64,000 nt of DNA from Pelagomonas calceolata (GCA_918797485.1 CAKKNE010000005.1:2356001-2420000), one strand, 5' to 3'. Counted from the first letter of the stretch, positions 39,263 to 48,545 are shown. The notes: generated by a model from the letters alone, not told the origin. Numbers and translations are program-made.

Positions 39263-41236
39263 TCACCGCTTCGCCGCCGTCAGCGCCGCGCGCGTCCGCA
39301 GCCGGTCCGGCGGCCGCTCGTCCCGGATCAGGCACAGGAGCAGGTCCCGCTCGTCCATTGTGAGCTCGCCGTCGGCCACGGGCAGCGAGTGCCGATCCAG
39401 ATTGATCAGCCGCCGGTCCGCCGGCAGGTGCTCTCTTTTCCTCAACCAGAGCGCCCCGCCCGCCTCGACCGCGGCCTCGTAGCGGTGCCGGTCCGACCCG
39501 TACGCCGCCTCCGCGCCGGGTCTAGGTAAAACGGCAAACCCCGCCAGCACGCCGGGCTTCCGCGGCCGCAGCACGTCCCCCAAATCGACGCCGAACGTCT
39601 TCTCGAATACAGCATCGCGCGCGAGCGTCGCCGCGTCGAAGTCGTCGAGCTGCGACGCGAAGCCCCGCGACCGCGCCCGCAACCAGTCCGCCGACACGAT
39701 GGGCAGCCCCGCCGCGCGCGCGAGGGCCAGCGACGTCTTCGGCTCGATCTGCGGGCCCACGACCAGGACGTTCGCGTCCGCCGCCTCCCGTACCAACTGG
39801 CAGCCGGCCGCGTCGCACAACTGGCTCAATTTCTGAATTTGCTCGAGGTCCCGATCTCCACTCGCGCAGGACACGACGACGCGGGGCTTGCCCTGGGACG
39901 CGCTGCGCGCCGCGCCGAGCGACGACCGCCGCTTCCGCGGCGCGTCCGGCGGGCCCGTCTCGTCCACCTCATCGTCCGACGCCGCGCCGTTCTGGAGCCG
40001 CCAGGGCCGCGCGCGCGGCAGCGGCCGCGTCTCCCGCTGCAAATCCGGGTGGGGCTCGAGCGACGCGCGCCGGTTCTTCTTGGGCGGCGGCGGCGGCGGC
40101 GCGTTTTCCGGCGGTGTGATTTCCGCGTCGTCGTCGTCCTCACCGTCGTCGCCCGCGCCGTCCTGTGCACCAACACAGGTCCGCTCGTGCACGCCGCGGC
40201 CGCGCGCCGTCGCGAAGGCCCGGCCGCAGCCCTTCTGGCACACGAAGTCCCGGGCGGCCGCCGGCGCGTCGCCGTCGGACGAGTCGCCGTCTATTAGCTC
40301 ATCCTCGGCCGGCGGCGCCCACTGGTCCGCCGTGGGAAAGGCCTCGCGCACGCGCCTGATTTCCTCGGTCTCCAGGTCCGCCGCGTAGACCTCGTCCACC
40401 GCCTCCGCCGGCACGAGCGTCGCGGGGCACGGCACGGACCGCCGGCCGCACTCCTCGCGCAGCAGTTGCAGCGCAAAGTCCTCGTAGCACAAATCGCCCT
40501 CGGGCTCCTCTGGGACCGGCTCCGGCGACGGCGACCGGGGACGCGCCGGCTGCTGCGCCAGGACGGCCTCGCGCGCGCGCGCGCCGCGCGTCCCCGCGCC
40601 CCGCGCCGCCACGCCCTGCGGCGCGTCGAAGAAGGCCAGCTGGCTCTCGTCGCGCTGGCGCCGTCGAGCCGTTTCCAGATCGCGACACGCCGTCGCGAAA
40701 TCATTCGACGAGCAGCCCGCCGCGGCGCACAGCCGCTGCGCGTCCAGATCCAGGATCTGCCCCGCGGCCGCGACGCAGGCGGCGCGCTGCGCGCCGTCGG
40801 GGTGCGCGCCCCGCCGCAACATCGTCTGCAGGCCCCGCGCCGCGTCGGCGACGGCCGCGGCCGACGCCTCGTCCGCCACGACGGCCCGCGCCAGCTGCTC
40901 GATCGTGTCGACGACTGCCGCCGAGCCCCCGGAACTCATGGTCCGCGCGCCGAGCGCCGACTCGGCGTGCCGCAGGACTCGGTCGTAGGCCGCCGGCCGC
41001 GACGAGCACGCCGTCAGCAGCGCTTCTCGTCTTAAGTTGGCGCCGCCCGCTTCTCTAGCAGCAAGCTCGAGCGCCACGGCGCGCCGGCAGCACTCGCCCT
41101 TGCCGAAGACGCCCGGCGGGCACTTGATCGCGAGCCGCCGCAGCATCTGCGCGCCGGCCCGCGCGAGCGCCGACGCCCGGGCCTCGTGGACGCCGCACCG
41201 CTTTACGACGTCGAGGAGCCAGGCCTCGTCGTTCAT
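39263..41236 (-). CDS. ORC6-like cyclin-fold protein fused to BRCT region
   Basis: A 657-residue single-exon protein. The N-terminal 190 residues look like two TFIIB/cyclin-type helical boxes as in ORC6: AIKCPPGVFGKGECCRRAVALELAAREAGGAN-L with LLTACSSRPAAYDRVLRHAESAL, then a second box ending GQILDLDAQRLCAAAGCSS. The middle is acidic and Pro-rich with a lone C2H2-like finger (FVCQKGCGRAF...HERTC). From about residue 440 a BRCT domain follows (RVVVSCASGD..., ANVLVVGPQIEPKTSLALARAAGLPIVSADWLRA with the conserved W). A second, degenerate BRCT-like part then runs to the C-terminus (PGVLAGFAVLPR... LPADRRLINLDR). ORC6 works in replication origin licensing; BRCT domains bind phosphoproteins at DNA damage. 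The fusion is unusual. ORC6 identity rests on visual pattern, the BRCT on stronger similarity. Confidence 0.65.
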   Translation of the reverse strand: MNDEAWLLDVVKRCGVHEARASALARAGAQMLRRLAIKCPPGVFGKGECCRRAVALELAAREAGGANLRREALLTACSSRPAAYDRVLRHAESALGARTMSSGGSAAVVDTIEQLARAVVADEASAAAVADAARGLQTMLRRGAHPDGAQRAACVAAAGQILDLDAQRLCAAAGCSSNDFATACRDLETARRRQRDESQLAFFDAPQGVAARGAGTRGARAREAVLAQQPARPRSPSPEPVPEEPEGDLCYEDFALQLLREECGRRSVPCPATLVPAEAVDEVYAADLETEEIRRVREAFPTADQWAPPAEDELIDGDSSDGDAPAAARDFVCQKGCGRAFATARGRGVHERTCVGAQDGAGDDGEDDDDAEITPPENAPPPPPPKKNRRASLEPHPDLQRETRPLPRARPWRLQNGAASDDEVDETGPPDAPRKRRSSLGAARSASQGKPRVVVSCASGDRDLEQIQKLSQLCDAAGCQLVREAADANVLVVGPQIEPKTSLALARAAGLPIVSADWLRARSRGFASQLDDFDAATLARDAVFEKTFGVDLGDVLRPRKPGVLAGFAVLPRPGAEAAYGSDRHRYEAAVEAGGALWLRKREHLPADRRLINLDRHSLPVADGELTMDERDLLLCLIRDERPPDRLRTRAALTAAKR

Positions 41237-41375
41237 CTTTGCTCCGGGCGCGCGCGGCGCAGTCTTATAGATGGAGAGCTTGCACTACTGACTGGTGCGG
41301 CACTTATGTGAGTGTGGCCTGGTCGCAGCACTGCGTTGCTGCGGCGGACAATGCGCGCGCGTCGCGGCCACTCTA

Positions 41376-41398
41376 GCTAGCGGCATGTAAGATACTAG
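41376..41398 (+). promoter_or_regulatory. GCTAGC-type palindromic motif, copy 9
   Basis: GCTAGCGGCAT then GTAAGATACTAG. It is 27 nt before the ankyrin-gene ATG (41426) and 140 bp upstream of the divergent ORC6-like start (41236). Confidence 0.85.
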
Positions 41399-41425
41399 GA
41401 AGCCTTGGTCAAACTTCACGCGAGT

Positions 41426-42223
41426 ATGGAACGGGTCCCAGAGGCCGTCGCGGAGGACGCAAAGTCCGGTGATATCAGCGCGGTTCGCACGTGGCTGAAC
41501 ACGGTCAAAGACGACGTTAATAGATATGTGATAAATGACCCCAGCAATTTGCCAGGACAGGAAGATTATCCGCTCCTTATATGGACGGTGGCATGCGGAA
41601 TTACCACTCCCGAAAAGGTGGAGCTAGCGCGCGAACTCCTGGCGCGCGGCGCGGAAGTCGACAAGACCGACTACGTCGACCGAACCGCTTTGCACTGGGC
41701 CTGTCGCGGAGTAGGCGACGCTTCCCCAGCGTTGGTATCGTTGTTGCTGAGCGCTGGGGCCGACGTCCACGCTCGAACGAAACACACCAGAACAATCCCA
41801 ATCGCTTACACTGTGGATACGTGGTCCTTAAGTGCACAAATGCGATATCTCTCGCGATTGTCGACAGAGACTCTCTTGGTAATCTTCGAGCGCTTACTGC
41901 GTGCTGGGTCGGAGCTAGACAATATCTCGGAATGGCCTAATGATTCACTTGGATCAATCAGCGCGAGTAGCGAATCCGCGTTTGAGGCTTTGGCAACCGA
42001 TGCCAGTTTCCAGGAAATCAAGAGCATCACCGCGAACGTGCTCGCCGCCGGTAGCTATGGCGCGTACCTCCACGAGCAGCGCAAACAGGTGCTGAGTCTG
42101 CGGAGCCTCGCCAATCGCGGTCGCGCGGCGACGGCCGAGCCCGTCATGAATTTCCTCGTAAGACTTGGCGACAACGGCGTCGTCTGGAACGTGCTGAGTC
42201 ACTGGCCGCCGCCGAGGCGCTAG
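41426..42223 (+). CDS. Ankyrin-repeat protein
   Basis: From the ATG at 41426 the protein has 265 residues. Two to three ankyrin repeats can be read: DYPLLIWTVACGITTPEKVELARELLARGAEVDKTD, then DRTALHWACRGVGDASPALVSLLLSAGADVHART, followed by a weaker one ending RLLRAGSELDN. The C-terminal 90 residues are helical without a named domain. Ankyrin repeats mediate protein contacts; no partner can be inferred. The frame is open 7 codons upstream, but only via a TTG. It lies directly after a palindromic motif copy, so its 5' untranslated region is probably very short if the motif is at the start site. Confidence 0.75.
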   Translation: MERVPEAVAEDAKSGDISAVRTWLNTVKDDVNRYVINDPSNLPGQEDYPLLIWTVACGITTPEKVELARELLARGAEVDKTDYVDRTALHWACRGVGDASPALVSLLLSAGADVHARTKHTRTIPIAYTVDTWSLSAQMRYLSRLSTETLLVIFERLLRAGSELDNISEWPNDSLGSISASSESAFEALATDASFQEIKSITANVLAAGSYGAYLHEQRKQVLSLRSLANRGRAATAEPVMNFLVRLGDNGVVWNVLSHWPPPRR

Positions 42224-42322
42224 ACTGCATACGAGTGACAGAACAAATAACTTAGGTCATAATAGAGTCGTATCGAGGCAAGCTCCACCAACACGCCGTC
42301 GAGCAAACGCACCACAAAGAAG

Positions 42323-43246
42323 TCAAAAGCCCCAGTACGCCCCGCCCTCGACGACCTCCGCGCGCGGCGGCGTCTCCGCGGGCGACGGCCAGACCCACGA
42401 CTCCCGCGCCACCTTCATAATTTCGGCGCGGTCGGCCCAGCGCTTTCCCATAATTCCGAAGAGGAGCTGCAGGCCGCCGCCGACGTAGATCGCGGATGCT
42501 CCCCTACTCACGACGTGCGCGGCGAGGGGCAGGCCGTACGCGCCGCAGCCCAGCAACGCGGCATCAACTGGAAAGGCGCCGTCGATCGCGGCTTTAGTAT
42601 CAAGCAGCGCTTGCGACCACGTGCCGTTCGCGTCCCTTCCTAATGATGACGGCGCCTTGACTACGACCAAATCCAGGTCGCGCGGGAGCACGGCCTCGGG
42701 CCAGAGCAGGTCGCCGCGCGCATGCTTCGCGTACTGGTCTCTTATGGTAGCCGCGAAGGGGTGGACGATCAAGACGCGCCGCCCGCGCAGCGCGGCCGTC
42801 CACGCGTGTTCCCCAAAGTAGAACGGCTCCACGGCGCGGTGCTCGACGAAGGCCGCCCGCGGCGCCAGCGTTCTGGCCACGCGGGCCTCGGCCTCTCCCC
42901 CAAACCCGGCGACGACGGCGGACGCGTTGAGGGCCGAGGCGTACTCGTCCGCGAAGACCAAGGCCTCCTCGTCAGGACCGTGCACGCCCGCGTGGCTCGC
43001 GAGCAGTGGTCGCGCCGCGAAGTCTTCACGACGTCCGTCTGCGTACTCCGCTGCCACGGAGAGTTCGGCTCCGAGCGACAGCCGCGCCACGAGGAACGGC
43101 CGCCGTCTTCCATTAAATACCTCGGCGAGGCGCCGGCGGATCAGGCCGTTGGCCGTGAGCGCATCGATGCGGTGCGGCGGGCGGCCGGGCTGCGGCGCGG
43201 TCCAGGGGGCGGCCGCCGCGACGGTACAGACGAGAGTACAGCGCAT
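42323..43246 (-). CDS. Secretory-pathway GT-D-like glycosyltransferase
   Basis: The ATG at 43246 gives 307 residues with a short signal peptide (MRCTLVCTVAAAAPW). The C-terminal half resembles the GT-D type glycosyltransferase domain (DUF1792): RRVLIVHPFAATIRDQ, then LDLVVVKAPSSLG, AALLGCGAYGLPLAAHVVSRGASAIYVGGGLQLLFGIMGKRW. The last stretch is the most diagnostic (G-A-Y-G-x-P-L-A ... I-x-x-G-G-x-x-Q-L-L-F-G-I-x-G-x-R-W). Bacterial members transfer sugars onto glycoproteins. N-x-[ST] sites (NASA, NGTW) fit a lumenal protein. Acceptor is unknown. It converges with the ankyrin gene. Confidence 0.7.
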   Translation of the reverse strand: MRCTLVCTVAAAAPWTAPQPGRPPHRIDALTANGLIRRRLAEVFNGRRRPFLVARLSLGAELSVAAEYADGRREDFAARPLLASHAGVHGPDEEALVFADEYASALNASAVVAGFGGEAEARVARTLAPRAAFVEHRAVEPFYFGEHAWTAALRGRRVLIVHPFAATIRDQYAKHARGDLLWPEAVLPRDLDLVVVKAPSSLGRDANGTWSQALLDTKAAIDGAFPVDAALLGCGAYGLPLAAHVVSRGASAIYVGGGLQLLFGIMGKRWADRAEIMKVARESWVWPSPAETPPRAEVVEGGAYWGF

Positions 43247-43542
43247 CACACCGTCATCGCATCACTACGGGCGTGGCTTTGGCAGCCCATATCCGCCGTC
43301 GTCGCATCGCTACGCCGAGTTGGGCAGCCTGCCATGCCTCTGCTGCTGGGCTCTCTGCCAGGAAGTCAAATCGCAGAAACCTCCGCGCAGCCCTGCGAGC
43401 CATCGAAGCACCTCTACGTGTCGGTTTCAGGACCTGTCCGTAAGTTGATCCCGGGCCCCGGGCCCGGGCCGCGGCGATCTCGACTGTTTTCAGACACTTC
43501 GAGGCAATCGGAAGATTGCTGTTTTTGCAGCAGATTTGGCAC

Positions 43543-45505
43543 ATGGCAGCATCTAGCAGCGCGGCGCGGCGTCCCTATATCCACCTTGCACTCGTGCAGC
43601 AGCGGCAGCGCATGCGCGTTGCATCGGGACGGCGCGCGAGGCCCTGCAATTGGGGCTGCCCTGTGAACGCCCCACCGCGCAGGCACGCTGCGGCTCCTCG
43701 CGCTCGCGCTGTCCGCGGCGACAGCGCGGGCCGCCTGCCCGGCGGCCACGCTGGACTTCGTCATCAACGAGGGCGACGCGGCCCACGAGGCCTACGCCGC
43801 GGACATCGCCGCCGAACTCACCAAGCTCGGCCTGGCGGTCAACATGAGGCCCCTCGACAAAGACGCGAAGAACGCGGCCATGGTCAACGGCGACTACGAC
43901 CTCGTCTTCTCGGAGACGTGGGGCGCGCCCTACGACCCGCACTCGTACGTCAAATCGTGGGCCTCCCCCGACGAGGCGCACTACAGCGCGCTGCCGACCG
44001 CGGGCATCGACCGGGTCGCCTTCGAGGCCCAGGTCGACGCCGTGCTCTCGGAGATGGACGAGACGGAGCGCCAGAGCAAGTGGACGGCGCTCCTCTCGGA
44101 GATCCACTACGACGTCCTGCATTTACCCCTCTGGGGCAAGCGCATTCCCTCCCTGGTCAACAACGCGCGCCTCTCGGGCTACGTGCCCGGCGCGCAGCAG
44201 TACGACTACCCGCTCCACAAGGTGACCGTCCTCGACGCCGACAAGACCGTGAAGGTGGCGCCGGGCGCCCAGACGGGCCTGTTCGCGTCCGTCGGCCGCC
44301 TCGACCCGCACAGCTACCGGCCGAACGAGTTCTTCGCGAACAACTGGGTCTACGAGGGCCTCATCGCCTACGGCGTAGGCGGTACGCTGGAGCCGGCGCT
44401 CGCGACGGCGTGGACGTCGACGGTGAACTCCGACGGCGGCGAGACGGTCCGCTTCACGCTTCGCACGGGCGTCAAGTTCCACGACGGCGCGGACTTCGAC
44501 TGCGCGGCCGTGAAGCTCAACTTCGACCACGTCTTCGCGGAGGAGCTCACGACCGGTGACTGGCACGGGTGGTACGGCCTGCCGGAAGTGTACAAGGACT
44601 GTTCGTGCGACGGCGAGACGTTTGTGCTGAACACGAAGAAGGCCTACTACCCGCTCCTGCAGGAGCTCTCGTACATCCGCCCGCTGCGCATGCTCTCGCC
44701 GACGGCGTTCGTCGGAGGCGCCGCCAGTGACCCCGTGACGCAGAACTCGTGCCCGACGGGCTGGGACGCCGACCTTTCGACGATCACGTGCGCCGGCACG
44801 ACGGCCATCGCCGGCACGGGCCCGTGGAAGTTCGAGTCGCGCACGGCGAGCGCCGACAGCACCGACGACGACGTACAAGATGATCTGGTCGTCTTCGCGG
44901 CGAACGCGGACTACTGGGGGACCACGGGGGACATCGAGAAGCTGCACGTCGTGAAGTACGCCGACTCGGCGGCCGTCAAGGCCGCGCTCGAAGCCGGGAC
45001 CCTCGACGCCGTGGTCGGCGCCGGGGTGCTCGCGCCCGCGGACGAGGAGGCGCTCGGGGCCCAGGCCGGCTTCGACCTCGCGTACGGCGAGCTGTCGCAG
45101 AACTCGGTGATCATCATGAACATCGCCGACGCGGACATGCGGCAGGCGGTGGTCCAGGCCATCGACAGCGACCCGATCATCGCCAGCGAGCTGAACGACG
45201 CGTACCAGCCCACGGGCCGGCTGTTCCCGGCGACGCTGCCGTACTGCGACGTGACGCTGGCCGAGGTCGACTACGACCTCGAGAAGGCCAAGCGGGTCAT
45301 CGACATCGACCTCCTCTGCCCCGCCGACAGCAAGAAGAAGGGCGACGACGGCCTGAGCGGCGGCATCGTCGCGCTCATCGTGATCCTCGTGGTCGTCCTC
45401 GCCCTCGTCGTCGCGTTCGTCGGCTACGTCGTGATGAAGGAGAAGGCCGGCGAGCCCCTCTTCATGGAGGTGACGACCAAGACGCCCCTCCAGGAGAAAG
45501 TCTGA
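43543..45505 (+). CDS. Bacterial-type (SBP_bac_5) solute-binding protein with C-terminal membrane anchor
   Basis: The frame 43683-45505 encodes a mature domain like nickel/oligopeptide-binding proteins of ABC importers. The early DFVINEGDAAHEAYAADIAAELTKLGLAVN is the tail-like region, LDPHSYRPNEFFANNWVYEGLIAYG is the conserved N-lobe, and FTLRTGVKFHDGADFDCAAVKLNFDHVF is the family signature (R-x-G-V-x-F-H-D-G-x-x-x-x-A). IAGTGPWKFESR closes the ligand site. The first 120 residues repeat the end of the same fold, so domain order looks circularly shifted. After about residue 560 a hydrophobic span (GGIVALIVILVVVLALVVAF) anchors it. For the start I propose exon 43543-43570 and a 112-nt intron 43571-43682, giving MAASSSAARR joined to TLRLLALALSAATARA, a signal peptide; 616 residues. 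Likely cell-surface or plastid substrate capture (inference). Confidence 0.75.
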
Positions 45506-45639
45506 TCTCCCCGCGGTCACGCGACTCACGCCCTCCTTCCCCCCCCGCTTGCAAGCTAGCGTAAAGTTCTGAGGGTCATTGCCATGCGTCTTTTATGATA
45601 GCATACTTGCTTCTGAGTACTCTAAGAACCAAAAATCCA

Positions 45640-45662
45640 GCTAGCGGCAGTGAGACACTAGC
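45640..45662 (+). promoter_or_regulatory. GCTAGC-type palindromic motif, copy 10
   Basis: GCTAGCGGCA then GTGAGACACTAGC, 129 bp upstream of the coiled-coil gene (start 45791). A partial copy (GCTAGCGTAAAG) lies at about 45555 in the same gap. Confidence 0.85.
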
Positions 45663-45790
45663 AAGTAGACAAACTAATCCAAGCGCTGCACGGACGAAAC
45701 ACGGCCAACGGCTGCCCCCGGACCACGCCGCAAAAGGCAGAGACTGCTCCCGTCGTGACGAAGGCAGCCCCGCCCCACGGACACAGAGCT

Positions 45791-46555
45791 ATGGCCTCCT
45801 TCGAACCCACCGACGCCGACGCGGCAGCCCTCGGCAAGTCCGAGGCCCTCAAGGCGCGCTTCGAGGCCATTGCGGGGGAATGTACGGAAGATAATTTGGA
45901 CCTGGACGCGGCGAGCGCCAAGCTGGAAGAGATGTCCGCGGAGCTCGACTCGTTTTTAGCCGAGCTCGAGAGGGACCTGCCGGCGGACGTGAAGGCGCAG
46001 TTCGACGCCGCGGAATTAAAAGTTGAGGAGGAGGAGAACGAAAACATCCGGAGGGACCCGGCCGAGGCCTTTGGTGAACTGCAATCTAGAGCTTCGCGCG
46101 CGACAAAGGCCGCGGGAGATACGCTGCAGGAAGCCCAAGCCTTGGAGAAACAACAACGGAAGCTGCAACTCGAAGGCATCGAGGCGCACAAGGACCTCGA
46201 ACAGGCGGCCAAAGAATTACAGGAGCTGCGAGACGCGTTCGAGCTCTGCACCGGTGGCAGCGAAGGCGAGTCCGAGGTCGAGAAAGAGTTAAGAAGGATG
46301 CAGGAGAAGAAATATGGGCATGAGGAGTCGAAATCCGAGAAGGCAGATGACTTAGATCCCGCGCACCGGCAACTTATTGACGACGCGACACCTAACAATG
46401 CACTGGAGGCCGGCCACATGGAGCTCGTCATGAACAAGATGCGCTACGCGTCGCTGGGCGTGGAGAACGAGCAGCTCCGGGCGCAGATCGCGGAGCTCAA
46501 GGCGATGAACCGGCTCGCGGAGGAAGGAGGCGTGCCGCGCGACGCTCCGGAGTAA
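45791..46555 (+). CDS. Coiled-coil protein of unknown function
   Basis: From the ATG at 45791 the product has 254 residues. It is almost entirely charged helix: LKARFEAIAGECTEDNLD, then a heptad-rich stretch about 30-175 (KLEEMSAELDSFLAELERDL ... ALEKQQRKLQLEGIEAHKDLEQAAKELQELRDA), an acidic linker, and a final conserved-looking helix (ATPNNALEAGHMELVMNKMRYASLGVENEQLRAQIAELKAM). No membrane span or catalytic motif. The closing helix could be a tail-to-tail dimerisation module. I cannot name a family. The frame is open for 12 codons upstream via an ACG/GTG, but no ATG. Confidence 0.75.
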   Translation: MASFEPTDADAAALGKSEALKARFEAIAGECTEDNLDLDAASAKLEEMSAELDSFLAELERDLPADVKAQFDAAELKVEEEENENIRRDPAEAFGELQSRASRATKAAGDTLQEAQALEKQQRKLQLEGIEAHKDLEQAAKELQELRDAFELCTGGSEGESEVEKELRRMQEKKYGHEESKSEKADDLDPAHRQLIDDATPNNALEAGHMELVMNKMRYASLGVENEQLRAQIAELKAMNRLAEEGGVPRDAPE

Positions 46556-46621
46556 GTTGTCTCGACTTCACCAGGTCCTTTGCGGCCGCCGCGGCGGCGG
46601 CGTGTGGCTTCACGCGTCCGT

Positions 46622-46732
46622 GTTGCTGAGGCTGAGGCTAGTTACGTCGCAGGGTTCCCCGTACCCCTCCCGCTCCCCCCGGTTGCTGAGGCTGAGGCTA
46701 GTTACGTCGCAGGGTTCCCCGTACCCCTCCCG
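46622..46732 (+). repeat. Perfect 51-bp direct duplication, 60-bp period
   Basis: 46622-46672 is identical to 46682-46732. The unit contains GAGGCTGAGGCTAGTTACGT. It sits in the 422-bp gap 46556-46977, just upstream of palindromic motif copy 11. The exact identity implies a recent event. Confidence 0.95.
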
Positions 46733-46739
46733 GTTGCTT

Positions 46740-46763
46740 GCTAGTGTGTTACATGCCGCTAGC
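46740..46763 (-). promoter_or_regulatory. GCTAGC-type palindromic motif, copy 11
   Basis: Plus strand: GCTAGTGTGTTACAT then GCCGCTAGC, 215 bp upstream of the gene starting at 46978. Confidence 0.85.
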
Positions 46764-46977
46764 TTGTGGAGCTCGACGCCATTTTTTTGCGCGGCGCGTT
46801 TTTCCGCTCACGCTGCCTCGCAATTCAACCGCCGAGACCGCTGCTTGATCGCTGTGGAACGGAGAGGCCTTGCGCAGCCACAGACAGCTGTCAAAAGGAA
46901 GCGCCTTTTGACCACAGCACACTCCGCGGCCGAGCACGCTGGCGACCGAAGAGGAGAACCCAGCGAAGAAGCAGAGG

Positions 46978-47445
46978 ATGGCCGACGACGTGCACGGCAA
47001 GCCGGCCGAGGGCATGGAGTGCCTCGCCATGTTCGAGCCCATCGACGAGACGAATTACGTCGAGTACCAGGCCGCGCCGACGGGCAAGTGGCGGCCCTGT
47101 TTGTACGGGGCGGAGATGATCGAGGGGTTGCGGACGTCGCAGTACAAGAACTACATGGAGCGCATCCAGAAATCGGACTGCAAGGCCGAGATGAAGCGCC
47201 TCATGGAGAGCGGGCCGCCGGTCTGGGTCACGGACAAGCACGCGTGCCCGCTCGAGGAGGGCGAGACCCACGTCTGCAAGTTGTGGTTCATGAGCGACAA
47301 CCGGGAGGTCTCGGCCATGCTCGAGGGCGCCTGCGACGGGGAGGAGCGCCAGAAGCTCTGGGACGAGCTCAAGTCCGTGCACGCGGCGTCCGAGGAGGCA
47401 GACGCCGCGGAGAAATCTGAGGAAGCAGCGGCGGCGCCGGCCTAA
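46978..47445 (+). CDS. Small acidic protein of unknown function
   Basis: A 155-residue ORF with an ATG at 46978 (GAGGATGGCC context). It begins MADDVHGKPAEGMECLAMFEP and has a compact core with W-R-P-C, YKNYMERIQKSDC, PVWVTDKHACPLEEGE and HVCKLWFMSD, then an Ala/Glu-rich tail. Five or six cysteines and the W residues suggest a folded, possibly metal- or disulfide-bearing domain, but I do not recognise it. It is convergent with the DUF1826 gene with a 14-bp gap, and is well separated from the gene upstream. Confidence 0.7.
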   Translation: MADDVHGKPAEGMECLAMFEPIDETNYVEYQAAPTGKWRPCLYGAEMIEGLRTSQYKNYMERIQKSDCKAEMKRLMESGPPVWVTDKHACPLEEGETHVCKLWFMSDNREVSAMLEGACDGEERQKLWDELKSVHAASEEADAAEKSEEAAAAPA

Positions 47446-47459
47446 GTGTGGGGTACAAG

Positions 47460-48332
47460 TTAGCTACTACCACTGGAGGGGGACCGGCCGCGCCGCGCCA
47501 GGCCCTTGCGGCGCGGCGTCGGCGGAGGCTTCGGCGACCGGGAGCGGGACCGCGACCGGGACCGGGAAGCCACGTCGTCCAGCAGGGGGTCGTCCTCGTA
47601 CGCGAGCATGGGCCGGAAGTCGGTCAGGTCGCACTTCAGGAGCACGCGCTTCGGGAGCGGCGGCTGGCCGCGGGGGGATTTGTGCGTGAGTCCGCTGCCT
47701 TTGATCCCGGGCCACGCGTCGCCCTTCATCAATAGAACAGCGTTCGTGGGAATTTCATGGCATGACGAGACGACGTGCTCGTTGTCCTCCTCGCCCATGG
47801 ACGCCTCGAATGCGTCCCAATCGACCTGTGCGTCGTCCGCGGCCAAGGTCCCGGGCCCGACGTAGCACACGAGGGTCCGCCCGCAGTAGCCGTCCTGGTG
47901 CCAGCGCCAACACGCTTCCTCGTGCAGGATCTCGATGCGCAGCGTGAGCCACGGCGTGGCCGGCGAGAGCCGCCGCGACAGGCGCACGAGCGCCGCCGCG
48001 TCGTCGCGGACGGCCGCGCGGAACGAGTCTGGGAGTTCGGACACTAGCTGGTCCAGCGCGGCCTCGACGTCCTCCTCCGTCGCGAGCTCGTGGTCGTCGT
48101 CGCAATCGCTGTCTTCACAGGGCGGCGGCGCGACGAGTAATTGTGCAGACGCGAACTCGCCGAACATCAAGTCTTCTTCCTCCTGGCCATTCAGCCACGT
48201 CGCGATCTGCGCCGCCTTGGTGTGCGGTCCGCGTTCGATGTAGACACCCTTGGCGTTTTGACGGCGGGCGGCTTTCTCGAGGCCCGCGAATGTTGCCGGT
48301 GATGCGCGGACGACGGTTCCGCGGCGGCTCAT
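47460..48332 (-). CDS. DUF1826-family protein with C-terminal RS repeat
   Basis: From the ATG at 48332 the product has 290 residues; the upstream open frame to 48437 starts at a non-ATG codon. The conserved DUF1826 pattern is visible: LTLRIEILHEEACWRWHQDG, then RTLVCYVGPGTLAADDAQV, and ALLMKGDAWPGIKG-type VLLMKGDAWPGI followed by LTHKSPRGQPPLPKRVLLKCDLTD. The H-x-D-type residues and the terminal R of this pattern resemble 2-oxoglutarate oxygenase-like folds, but activity of the family is unknown. The C-terminal 35 residues are SRSRSRSRS followed by basic Pro/Ser-rich sequence, as in splicing-associated RS domains, an unusual addition suggesting nuclear-speckle targeting (inference). Confidence 0.8.
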   Translation of the reverse strand: MSRRGTVVRASPATFAGLEKAARRQNAKGVYIERGPHTKAAQIATWLNGQEEEDLMFGEFASAQLLVAPPPCEDSDCDDDHELATEEDVEAALDQLVSELPDSFRAAVRDDAAALVRLSRRLSPATPWLTLRIEILHEEACWRWHQDGYCGRTLVCYVGPGTLAADDAQVDWDAFEASMGEEDNEHVVSSCHEIPTNAVLLMKGDAWPGIKGSGLTHKSPRGQPPLPKRVLLKCDLTDFRPMLAYEDDPLLDDVASRSRSRSRSRSPKPPPTPRRKGLARRGRSPSSGSS

Positions 48333-48545
48333 CGTCAGCAATTGCGCGTACGCTGCGTTTGCACTGAGAGTATTGACAGCCTTGTGTTTGTTTGCAATGG
48401 CTGCAGCACGAGGAGCACAAACGGTCGCTTGCGTCAATGGTGACGGTCAATGGCTATCACGTAACGTACAACAATACGCTCGTGCGGCCTCCTGCGACGG
48501 GTGCAAGACGCCACAAGACGCCACAAAGCCGAAGGCTCTCACGAC

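Noticed and set aside
44123-45529. 468-codon minus-strand ORF opposite the solute-binding protein
   Set aside because: Antisense frame lacking stops because of high third-base GC; the plus frame has clear SBP motifs.
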